A stretch of DNA of 8,991 nucleotides from JAVZIQ01 sp037440545 (GTDB taxonomy: Archaea > Thermoproteota > Bathyarchaeia > Bathyarchaeales > Bathycorpusculaceae). This document shows positions 1 to 5,870 of this stretch, piece after piece. Both the position numbers and the translations under genes were made by a program. Each line of letters opens with the position of its first letter. Within the stretch, counting starts at the first letter, position 1. The stretch spans positions 1 to 8,991 of the forward strand of contig JBBITX010000049.1 of the NCBI GenBank assembly GCA_037440545.1, in the 5' to 3' direction. The notes beneath the pieces are model-generated. The model saw only the letters and a program-made list of their open reading frames with translations, had not been told where the DNA came from and did not search any database.

Positions 1-1197
1 CCTACAAGCGCAAAAACAGGAGAAGGTGTCACAGAGCTTCTAGCCGTTCTTATAGGATTAACCCAGCAGTATCTGAAGAATAGGTTGCAGATAACTGTAG
101 GCCCAGCTAGAGGAACTGTTTTAGAGGTGAAAGAGGAGCCTGGACTAGGCCTAACGCTTAACACCATAATCTATGATGGGACTCTGAGTAGAGACGACCT
201 AATCGTGGTGGGTGGAAGGGAAAAACCAATTATAACAAGGGTGAGAGCCATACTGGTTCCCAAACCGCTAGATGAAATTAGAGATCCGAGGGACAAGTTC
301 TCCTCTGTAGAGTCGGTTTCCGCAGCTGCAGGAGTGAAAATTGTCTCTCCAGACCTGGAAGGTGCGTTAGCCGGGGCTCCTTTATACGCTGTCCCCCAAG
401 GCGAGGAAATTAACAAGTATGTTAGGCTCGTTTCAGAAGAAATTGAGAGCATTAGAATCGCCACAGACACAAGTGGGGTCATTTTGAAAGCAGACACGTT
501 GGGCTCGTTGGAGGCTATTGCTGAAAGCCTAAAACGCACAGGCATACCCATACGTTTGGCAGACGTAGGAGACGTTTCGAAAAGAGATGTTACCGAAGCT
601 TCAGTGGTGAAGGAGAATAATCCACTATATGGAGTAATTCTAGCCTTCAACGTTAAAATTCTGCCCGATGCTGATGAAGAGGCAAAAAATAAGGGTGTTC
701 AAGTTTTTAAGGAAAAAATAATTTACCATTTGATAGACAATTACCTTTCTTGGTTTAAAGAGCAGACTGAAGCAAAAATTGAGGAAGAATTTGAAAAAAT
801 CGTTAAACCCGGAAAAATCCGCTTAATGGAAGGTTACGTTTTCAGAAGGGCTAAGCCAGCCATAGTAGGCGTCGAGGTGTTAGCAGGAAAGATAAAGCCA
901 AAATGCAGTCTCGTAAGAGGTGAAGATGGAGAAGATGTTGGCGAAATACTTCAGATACAAGAAAAGGGAAAAGCTCTTCCTGAGGCTAAACAAGGTATGC
1001 AGGTGGCTGTTTCCCTTGACAGGCCAATGGTCGGCAGACACATTTTTGAAAACGATGTATTATATGTTAAAGTGCCAGAGCAGCATGTAAAAGCGCTACA
1101 GAAAAAATTCCTTAACCTGTTAACTCCAGATGAGCAGGAAGCTTTAAACGAGTACATAGATATAATGCGAAAGAAAATCCCTTTTTGGTCAGCCTAA
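1..1197 (+). CDS. infB: Translation initiation factor aIF5B (IF-2 homologue), 5'-truncated by the window
   Basis: The frame is open from base 1 and ends at TAA 1195-1197, giving 398 visible residues. The family is about 590-600 aa, so roughly the first 200 residues (most of the GTPase domain) lie outside the window. The first residues, PTSAKTGEGV, are the G5 (SAK) motif that closes the G domain. Domain II follows at about residues 30-130 (beta-barrel start RGTVLEVKEEPGLG). Domain III is at about 150-245 (SGVILKADTLGSLEA), then the long linker helix, and domain IV begins near VKPGKIRLMEGYVFRR. The C-terminal helices, ending KKIPFWSA, correspond to the archaeal/eukaryotic extension that contacts aIF1A. 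The factor is a ribosome-dependent GTPase that promotes subunit joining and initiator tRNA placement in the cytoplasm. A TTG at 85 could be taken as a start, but the upstream in-frame G5 motif shows it is internal. It converges on the next gene with only 25 nt between the stops. Confidence 0.97.
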   Translation, partial: PTSAKTGEGVTELLAVLIGLTQQYLKNRLQITVGPARGTVLEVKEEPGLGLTLNTIIYDGTLSRDDLIVVGGREKPIITRVRAILVPKPLDEIRDPRDKFSSVESVSAAAGVKIVSPDLEGALAGAPLYAVPQGEEINKYVRLVSEEIESIRIATDTSGVILKADTLGSLEAIAESLKRTGIPIRLADVGDVSKRDVTEASVVKENNPLYGVILAFNVKILPDADEEAKNKGVQVFKEKIIYHLIDNYLSWFKEQTEAKIEEEFEKIVKPGKIRLMEGYVFRRAKPAIVGVEVLAGKIKPKCSLVRGEDGEDVGEILQIQEKGKALPEAKQGMQVAVSLDRPMVGRHIFENDVLYVKVPEQHVKALQKKFLNLLTPDEQEALNEYIDIMRKKIPFWSA

Positions 1198-1222
1198 AGT
1201 TTTATGGCATTGATCGTCTTCT

Positions 1223-1843
1223 TTAAATGGGCTTTACCCGAATAACCCTTGTAGGGGTGACGATAATGGAAACTTTTTCATCTTTCTCTTCAAAAGGCAC
1301 GGATTCAACAACCTGAAGATCGTGGACTGTTGTTGCAACCAAGATTTCTCCAAATCTGTTCTTCAAAATTTTTATCTCTAAATCACCATAACCGCGCCCT
1401 TTCCCAAGTCTAAAACCCTTCTGGTCGACTGCGACAGAGCCTTCAACAACTAGATCAGGTTTTGGAAATTCATATGCTTCCTTTCCAAGTGTCAATGCAC
1501 CTTTTATAGTGGAAGCAAACCGCTCTCTTCCAACCACGGATTCCGGCCTAATCATTATGAAACCTTTCCTAAGATTTGGAGAGGCCATTACAACAATTTT
1601 TCCATCCTTTAGAGCTTTTTCTCTAACCATTCTCTGAGGAGAGTCTGGGCTTACAAATATTATCTCAGCCTTCTCCCACTCTTCAAGCCTGCTTAACCTG
1701 TAGGCAGCCACATCAGCCCCATCAAAATTTGGTATCCTCCCTCTGCACGGCAGAGGGAACGTTGCTACACCGGACTTTTCCATTTTCAGCCAAATTTGTT
1801 CTCTCAACTGTTGTTTTCTGAAAGAGACATCTGATAAAGACAT
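1223..1843 (-). CDS. 5-formyltetrahydrofolate cyclo-ligase-fold protein (MTHFSD-like)
   Basis: The protein is 206 aa from ATG 1843. Recognisable family blocks are RGRIPNFDGADVAAYRL (residues 34-50), the VSPDSPQRMVREKAL stretch (64-78), the GSVAVDQKGFRLGKGRGYGDLE block (135-156) and TTVHDLQVV (171-179). These match the COG0212 / 5-FTHF cyclo-ligase fold. True cyclo-ligases convert 5-formyl-THF to 5,10-methenyl-THF with ATP and usually carry GYYDR after the glycine-rich loop. Here that position reads GYGDLE, as I recall for the MTHFSD-like subgroup, so the enzymatic reaction is uncertain. A TTG at 1864 would extend the protein by seven residues (LTFYFN-type, uninformative). ATG 1843 is preferred because a TATA-like TTTTAAA is centred about 30 nt upstream, which suits a leaderless mRNA, and there is no Shine-Dalgarno sequence. 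It is the second of two same-strand genes, 122 nt downstream of the DUF1028 gene, and appears to have its own promoter. Confidence 0.85.
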   Translation of the reverse strand: MSLSDVSFRKQQLREQIWLKMEKSGVATFPLPCRGRIPNFDGADVAAYRLSRLEEWEKAEIIFVSPDSPQRMVREKALKDGKIVVMASPNLRKGFIMIRPESVVGRERFASTIKGALTLGKEAYEFPKPDLVVEGSVAVDQKGFRLGKGRGYGDLEIKILKNRFGEILVATTVHDLQVVESVPFEEKDEKVSIIVTPTRVIRVKPI

Positions 1844-1869
1844 ATTAAAATAAAAAGTTAACAAAGCCC

Positions 1870-1880
1870 TTTAAAACTTT
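1870..1880 (-). promoter_or_regulatory. TATA/BRE-like promoter for the cyclo-ligase-like gene
   Basis: On the minus strand the sequence AAAGTTTTAAA combines a purine-rich BRE-like stretch with TTTTAAA. The box is centred about 30 nt upstream of ATG 1843, the usual archaeal TATA-to-start spacing for a leaderless transcript. The call rests on spacing and composition only. Confidence 0.5.
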
Positions 1881-1906
1881 TAACACTTTCTATATTCTCT
1901 CCTTTT

Positions 1907-1923
1907 TTCTGCATGTAGCAGAA
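1907..1923. repeat. Short perfect inverted repeat (hairpin) between the two minus-strand genes
   Basis: TTCTGC-ATGTA-GCAGAA is a 6-bp perfect stem with a 5-nt loop. It lies between the stop of the DUF1028 gene and the promoter of the cyclo-ligase-like gene. In the direction of transcription (minus) it is followed by an A-run and not a T-run, so it is not a standard intrinsic terminator. It may be an operator or chance. Confidence 0.35.
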
Positions 1924-1965
1924 CGCCCGCTGGTTTATGAAGGCCTTAGCCAGACATGAACAATG

Positions 1966-2613
1966 TTATAAGCGTACTTTTAATTGCAAAGCATTCTTTA
2001 GCTCTTCAAACAGTTTTATTGTCGGTTTCATATACTTGTCAATTCTAAGGCTTATCTCAACTTTTTTCGAGCTGACAACAGTCAATGCTGCCGATCTTTC
2101 CCCTCGCCTATCACCTCCGCTTTCACTTCCACTTTTCAATGCTTTAACAAGTCTTAGGGCTAAATTTTCCTCTGACTTTTCAAACTCTTCAGCTACGCTC
2201 TCCAAAACCTTTTCGCCTTCCAGAAAGTTTCCAATGACAATATAGTCTTTGCCTACTATCTCTCCACGCCAAATTGGAACTTCTGATCCTGTAAAAACAG
2301 CTTTTTCCCCTGCAAAATTCATTATTGCAACTTGACGCTTTTCCCTCTCCACATCTTCAGCAAGGAGCCTTCCCAGGATTTCTTTAGGGTGCAGACCCTT
2401 CTCTAAGAGTTTTATGCCTTCAATTCCATAGTTTACGTTTGTGTACGCTTGAGTTGCTATAACGCCTAGGCCTGGCTTGGCATAGGGCACTCTTAACCCA
2501 ACGCATATTGATCCGGATGCAACGGCAACGCCTAAAAGTTTATAGTCTTCAGAAATGGCAAGAATTGAAAAAGTTCCAGTTTGCATCAAAAACAAATCCG
2601 CCTTTGCGCGCAT
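1966..2613 (-). CDS. DUF1028 family protein (Ntn-hydrolase-like, function unknown)
   Basis: The protein has 215 residues. The family signature begins at TFSILAI (residues 14-20) and runs through LGVAVASGSICVGLRVPYAKPGLGVIATQAYTN (27-59) and YGIEGIKLLEKGL (62-74). It continues with REKRQVAIMN (90-99), FTGSEVPIWRGEIVGKDYIVIGN (107-129) and the glycine-rich GGDRRGERSAAL (166-177). This is the standard DUF1028 order and length. The family is described as having an Ntn-hydrolase-like fold, and its substrate and physiological role are not established. No signal peptide or membrane segment is seen, so a cytoplasmic location is likely. The start is ambiguous. ATG 2613 has a weak GTGAGG about 11 nt upstream, while an internal ATG at 2586 gives MQTGTFSI, closer to the usual family N-terminus. 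The last ~35 residues (ISLRIDKYMKPTIKLFEELK) form a helical tail. The neighbouring genes give no clear functional link. Confidence 0.9.
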   Translation of the reverse strand: MRAKADLFLMQTGTFSILAISEDYKLLGVAVASGSICVGLRVPYAKPGLGVIATQAYTNVNYGIEGIKLLEKGLHPKEILGRLLAEDVEREKRQVAIMNFAGEKAVFTGSEVPIWRGEIVGKDYIVIGNFLEGEKVLESVAEEFEKSEENLALRLVKALKSGSESGGDRRGERSAALTVVSSKKVEISLRIDKYMKPTIKLFEELKNALQLKVRL

Positions 2614-2674
2614 TTCTTCTTTTCCTCACTCATACTTACTCGAAAAACTGTTAATATTCTTGACCTTATATCAG

Positions 2675-2683
2675 TTAATAAAT
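2675..2683 (-). promoter_or_regulatory. Candidate TATA box for the DUF1028 gene
   Basis: The minus strand reads ATTTATTAA here, with a second A/T-rich candidate (GATATAAG) just downstream at 2664-2672. Either would place transcription start about 30-40 nt before ATG 2613. The two cannot be separated by eye. Confidence 0.3.
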
Positions 2684-2768
2684 TCTAGCGTCTGTTCCAC
2701 ACTAATCTTTCGACATTTTTCTTAACTGACTGAAAATTGGAGAAATACCGACTTTGCGTCTGGTATGA

Positions 2769-2804
2769 GTGAATGTGTGATTGACTGTGAATGTGTGACT
2801 GACT
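2769..2804. repeat. 18-bp tandem direct repeat, two copies
   Basis: GTGAATGTGTGATTGACT (2769-2786) is followed immediately by GTGAATGTGTGACTGACT (2787-2804), with one mismatch in 18. It lies in the spacer downstream of apgM. It may be a recent slippage duplication. No function can be assigned. Confidence 0.85.
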
Positions 2805-2952
2805 GACGAAGCACTGGGCAAGCCCGTTTAGGTTTGGGGATTAATTTTAATTTTAAGGTATAATGCTTTAGCGCTGGCTGAAAGAGTGTTAAATTTGTCA
2901 TAGGTGAATGAACGCTAATGATGTTACTTTTTCTATCATTTTTCTGTAGCTT

Positions 2953-4197
2953 TCAAGCGCCGAACTTTTTAACTTTGCCGAGATAGTTCATTAGGATTGG
3001 CATTAGGTCCATCCCCCTTATTCTGCCTAGCCCCCCGTTTGCACATGCCCTCTCGCTGAATTCTTCAACTTTGTCGCTTCGAACATGCGGCCCCATAATT
3101 GCAACTGGAACCGGCTCTCCGTCATGTTTCTTTGTGGTGCATGAGGTTGTGTGGTCCGCTGTCAGCGCTATATATGTTTCATTTGAATCCATTTTATTGA
3201 AGATGTAGGATAGCATTTGGTCTATTTTTTCAATAACCTCGATTTTCTGTTTTGCATCTCCGTCGTGGCTGGCAACATCGGGTGCTTTCACGTGTAAAAG
3301 GACGAAGTCGCTGGTTTTTATGGCTTGTAAGGCTGCCTTAGCCTTAGCCAAATAGTCTGTTTGACATGTTCCTGTAGCTCCTTCAACATCCAAAAGCTGG
3401 ATGCCGGCGGTCTTAGATACACCTTTCACAAGCGATGTTGCAGCTATACATATGGCGTTAATATGGTAGGCCTCTTTTATGGGCTTAATCTTCGGGAGGT
3501 CGCCGGCTCCTCTGAATAAAATCATGTTTGCCTGCGGCAACCCCTCCTCTGCCCTTTTAATGTTGATAGGGTGTTCCTTTAATATTTTGTGAAATTTCTG
3601 CATAAGCTCGTTGAGGATTTTAGCTGTGAAAGTAGCTTCAGGAGATTCGTTTAATGGCTTTATCTCTAAGACTTTCCCGCCAACTTCTCCAGGATCTGAG
3701 TCGCTTACGGCTTTTGAAAGTTTTGGGCCGCGCAAAACTAGTACTGCACGGTGCTGAAGGGTTTTTTCAAATTGGAACTTAACAGAAGAATCTGAAAGTT
3801 TAACTTCGCCAAGGCTTTCAGCCAGTCTATGTGAATCCTCATCTGCTATTCTTCCAGCCCTTCTATCTATAACAGTGAAGTTTTCATCAACTGTGGCAAA
3901 GTTACACCTGAAACAAACGTCGCCCTCTGAAACGTTAATGCCGGAGCCTAAAGCTTCTAAGGCTCCCCTACCAGAGTAGACTTTTAAAGCGTCGTAGCCT
4001 AGAAGCGCAAGTGTGGCTGTATCGCTTCCAGGAGGAACACCTGGAGAGATGGGGTCCATAATTCCGCAGATGCCCTTTTTAGCCAAAAGGTCCATTGTAG
4101 GATTATGGGCGGCCTCTAAAGGTGTTTTCCAATCAAGCTCCTTCAAGGGCCTGTCAGCCATGCCATCTCCAATAACGAGGATAGCCTTCAAACTCAA
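2953..4197 (-). CDS. apgM: 2,3-bisphosphoglycerate-independent phosphoglycerate mutase, archaeal type
   Basis: This 414-aa protein interconverts 3- and 2-phosphoglycerate in glycolysis/gluconeogenesis. It belongs to the alkaline-phosphatase superfamily ApgM branch, whose usual length is about 400-415 aa. Visible motifs are the N-terminal metal site GDGMAD (10-15, D11), PPGSDTA with the predicted phosphoserine S58 beside D59 (55-61), and YSGRGALEALG (74-84). The second metal cluster follows with KAPDVASHDGD (304-314: D307, H311), TADHTT (346-351: D348, H349) and KHDGEPVPV (357-365: H358). The cap domain lies between about 85 and 280. All expected catalytic metal ligands are present, so the enzyme should be active. 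The start is TTG at 4197, giving MSLKAILVIGDGM. No in-frame ATG or GTG precedes it, and a strong TATA box is centred 24 nt upstream, so the mRNA is probably leaderless. It is transcribed divergently from proS. Confidence 0.96.
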   Translation of the reverse strand: MSLKAILVIGDGMADRPLKELDWKTPLEAAHNPTMDLLAKKGICGIMDPISPGVPPGSDTATLALLGYDALKVYSGRGALEALGSGINVSEGDVCFRCNFATVDENFTVIDRRAGRIADEDSHRLAESLGEVKLSDSSVKFQFEKTLQHRAVLVLRGPKLSKAVSDSDPGEVGGKVLEIKPLNESPEATFTAKILNELMQKFHKILKEHPINIKRAEEGLPQANMILFRGAGDLPKIKPIKEAYHINAICIAATSLVKGVSKTAGIQLLDVEGATGTCQTDYLAKAKAALQAIKTSDFVLLHVKAPDVASHDGDAKQKIEVIEKIDQMLSYIFNKMDSNETYIALTADHTTSCTTKKHDGEPVPVAIMGPHVRSDKVEEFSERACANGGLGRIRGMDLMPILMNYLGKVKKFGA

Positions 4198-4216
4198 ACC
4201 ACGCTTTATCGGTTAG

Positions 4217-4225
4217 ATATTTAAA
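4217..4225 (-). promoter_or_regulatory. TATA box of apgM
   Basis: The minus strand reads TTTAAATAT, a near-consensus archaeal TATA box, centred 24 nt upstream of the TTG start. Transcription is predicted to begin at or within a few bases of the start codon. There is no Shine-Dalgarno sequence between box and start. Confidence 0.7.
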
Positions 4226-4229
4226 CCGT

Positions 4230-4243
4230 GTGTTTTAAAACAC
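4230..4243. promoter_or_regulatory. 14-bp perfect palindrome between divergent promoters (possible operator)
   Basis: GTGTTTTAAAACAC is identical to its reverse complement. It sits 4 bp upstream of the apgM TATA box and about 31 bp upstream of the proS TATA box, the position of a dimeric regulator site in a divergent promoter. Its core TTTTAAAA could instead be an additional A/T-rich promoter element. No regulator can be named. Confidence 0.45.
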
Positions 4244-4274
4244 TTATTATTTTGACTGTTAAGGCATAAGAAAC

Positions 4275-4283
4275 TTTAAATAT
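4275..4283 (+). promoter_or_regulatory. TATA box of proS
   Basis: TTTAAATAT preceded by GAAAC (BRE-like purines) matches the archaeal consensus. It is the same 9-mer as the divergent apgM box. Predicted transcription start is near 4304-4306, leaving a leader of about 120 nt before proS. Confidence 0.65.
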
Positions 4284-4304
4284 TTTTTTGCATTTTAAGT
4301 TGCG

Positions 4305-4427
4305 AGTGACTTGAAATGGGCGATTCACTTCCATATAGCTAGGTTTTACCTATATCAGCCCAGATTAGAAGCCAAATCCACATTAAAGTTACATTTGACT
4401 AATCGGTTAAGATGGGAGGAGACGTAA
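4305..4427 (+). promoter_or_regulatory. Predicted proS 5' leader with hairpin and short upstream reading frame
   Basis: If the TATA box at 4275 is used, the leader is unusually long for this window. It contains an 8-codon frame, ATG 4316 to TAG 4342 (MGDSLPYS), and a small hairpin TAGGT-TTT-ACCTA (4340-4352) whose left arm overlaps that stop codon. Flanking ATATAG/CTATAT (4333-4338 / 4350-4355) can form an alternative pairing. No known riboswitch or T-box is recognised, and there is no tRNA-like fold. Confidence 0.3.
4414..4420 (+). promoter_or_regulatory. Shine-Dalgarno sequence of proS
   Basis: GGGAGGA lies 7 nt upstream of ATG 4428. It is a strong ribosome binding site, which fixes the start and fits a leadered transcript. 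Confidence 0.85.
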
Positions 4428-5870
4428 ATGTCAGATTTGGGAATAACTGTTAGGAAAATGGAGGATTTCTCTGAATGGTACACGCAGGTAATTCTAAAGT
4501 CAGGACTTGCAGATTACGCTCCAATTAAGGGATGCATGATAATTAGAGAGCTTGCATATGCCATATGGGAGAAAATACAGGAGATATTCAATGAGAAGAT
4601 AAAGAGAACTGGACATAGAAACGTTTACTTCCCCCTTTTCATACCTGAAAGCTTCCTGAAAAAGGAAGCGGAACACTTCGCAGGCTTTGTTCCAGAAGTT
4701 GCATGGGTAACAATAGGTGGAGACACGCCCTTAGAGGAGAAATTAGCCATTAGACCAACATCGGAAACTATATTTTATGCGACATATGCTAAATGGATTA
4801 GAAGTTGGAGAGATCTCCCAATAAAACTGAACCAGTGGTGCAGCGTGGTAAGATGGGACACTAAAGGTACAAAGCTCTTTCTCAGGACAAGGGAGTTCCT
4901 ATGGCAAGAGGGACACACAGCCCACGCAACTAAGGAGGAAGCAGACAGGGAAGTTATGGAAATACTTAATGAGTACAGGGATATAATGGAAAATTATTTG
5001 GCTATCCCTGTGCTTGTTGGAAGGAAATCTGAAGGTGAAAAGTTTCCCGGAGCTCTCTACACAACAACCCTTGAAGCTCTGATGCCTGATGGGAAGGCTC
5101 TTCAGATGGGGACATCCCATAACTTGGGATTGAACTTTTCCAAAGTTTTCGACATCAAATTCATAGGTGAAGATGAGAGAGAACATTATGTTTGGCAGAC
5201 ATCTTGGGGAATATCCACAAGGATTATAGGAGCCCTGGTAATGGTTCATGGAGACGACCGAGGACTAGTTTTGCCTCCGAAAATAGCTCCAATACAAGTG
5301 GTTATAGTTCCCATACCCTATAAAGAAGCAGACATGGCTGCAATACTTGCTAAGTCAAGGGAAATACTTGAAAAACTTCGGGAAGCAGGAGTCTACGCAG
5401 TGCTGGATGACAGGAGAGAGTACACCCCAGGGTGGAAGTTTAATGACTGGGAGTTGAAAGGTGTTCCATTGAGGCTAGAGATCGGCCCTCGAGAATTAAA
5501 AAATGGACAGGTGACTTTGGCGAGGAGGGATACTTTCGAAAAATTGGGTGTAAAGGACGAGGAAGCCGCAGGAGTGGTGAAGAGGCTTTTGGAGGATATA
5601 CAGAAAAATCTCTATGAAAGGGCAAAAAGGTTCCTGGAAGAGAACATTACTACTGTTAAAAGCTACGAAGAATTCAAGAATGTTTTAGCTGGGAAAGGCG
5701 GTTTTATTCGGGCCTGCTGGTGTTCAAGTCGGGAGTGTGAAGAAAAAATTAAGGAGGAAACCGGGGCGACTGTTAGGCTCATACCTTTCAGCGATAAAAA
5801 TCTTTTCTCAAACTGCGTTTATTGCGGAGGAGAGGCGAAAGAGGTAGCCTACTTCGCTAAATCCTACTAG
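4428..5870 (+). CDS. proS: Prolyl-tRNA synthetase, archaeal/eukaryotic type
   Basis: This 480-aa class II aminoacyl-tRNA synthetase charges tRNA-Pro with proline using ATP. Visible are motif 1 (GHRNVYFPLFIPES, 62-75), the proline-site RPTSE (109-113), motif 2 (RTREFLWQEGHTAH, 153-166), QMGTSHNLG (226-234) and motif 3 (GISTRIIGALVMVHGDDRG, 261-279). The anticodon-binding domain follows (about 286-390). The C-terminal domain has cysteines at 430, 432, 437, 463 and 466, of which four probably bind zinc. The protein ends in tyrosine (AKSY), typical of the archaeal-type enzyme. The bacterial editing insertion between motifs 2 and 3 is absent. Length and motifs are complete, so the gene should be functional. 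The ATG is supported by a strong GGGAGGA. It has its own promoter, is divergent from apgM, and its stop overlaps the stop of the convergent AOR gene. Confidence 0.98.
   Translation: MSDLGITVRKMEDFSEWYTQVILKSGLADYAPIKGCMIIRELAYAIWEKIQEIFNEKIKRTGHRNVYFPLFIPESFLKKEAEHFAGFVPEVAWVTIGGDTPLEEKLAIRPTSETIFYATYAKWIRSWRDLPIKLNQWCSVVRWDTKGTKLFLRTREFLWQEGHTAHATKEEADREVMEILNEYRDIMENYLAIPVLVGRKSEGEKFPGALYTTTLEALMPDGKALQMGTSHNLGLNFSKVFDIKFIGEDEREHYVWQTSWGISTRIIGALVMVHGDDRGLVLPPKIAPIQVVIVPIPYKEADMAAILAKSREILEKLREAGVYAVLDDRREYTPGWKFNDWELKGVPLRLEIGPRELKNGQVTLARRDTFEKLGVKDEEAAGVVKRLLEDIQKNLYERAKRFLEENITTVKSYEEFKNVLAGKGGFIRACWCSSRECEEKIKEETGATVRLIPFSDKNLFSNCVYCGGEAKEVAYFAKSY

Larger units (their letters stand above)
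2614..2952. other. Intergenic spacer without a convincing gene
   Basis: About 340 bp lie between the DUF1028 start and the apgM stop. No ORF with a ribosome binding site or family resemblance, no tRNA cloverleaf and no rRNA-like segment is seen. It holds the DUF1028 promoter region, an 18-bp tandem duplication (2769-2804), a tight GGGC-AA-GCCC inverted repeat (2816-2825) and an AT-rich run around 2838-2858. The 3' end of the apgM transcript must fall here, but no clear minus-strand T-tract terminator is visible. Confidence 0.6.

Noticed and set aside
171..650. Open frame of 159 codons on the minus strand inside infB
   Set aside because: It lies antisense to a well-conserved aIF5B sequence and shows no family resemblance or start signals; it is a shadow of the real gene.
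85..1197. Treating TTG 85 as a true start of a shorter infB product
   Set aside because: The frame continues upstream into the conserved G5 motif SAKTGEGV, so the gene is simply cut by the window edge.
1937..2245. Plus-strand open frame opposite the DUF1028 gene
   Set aside because: The minus strand encodes a complete conserved family here. The plus-strand product is low-complexity Ser/Phe/Leu-rich, as expected for a reverse-frame artefact.
2760..2810. Possible C/D-box guide RNA (several CTGA and TGTGTGA strings)
   Set aside because: The CTGA strings come from the 18-bp duplication. There is no RTGATGA C box at the right spacing and no closing terminal stem.
2816..2858. GGGC-AA-GCCC hairpin followed by a T-rich run as a plus-strand terminator
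   Set aside because: No plus-strand gene lies upstream, the loop is only 2 nt, and the T-rich run is interrupted. In the apgM direction the run would be A-rich.
4305..4427. Possible tRNA or T-box element in the proS leader
   Set aside because: No cloverleaf arms, no GGTTC T-loop signature and no T-box consensus are visible; T-boxes are also not expected in archaea.
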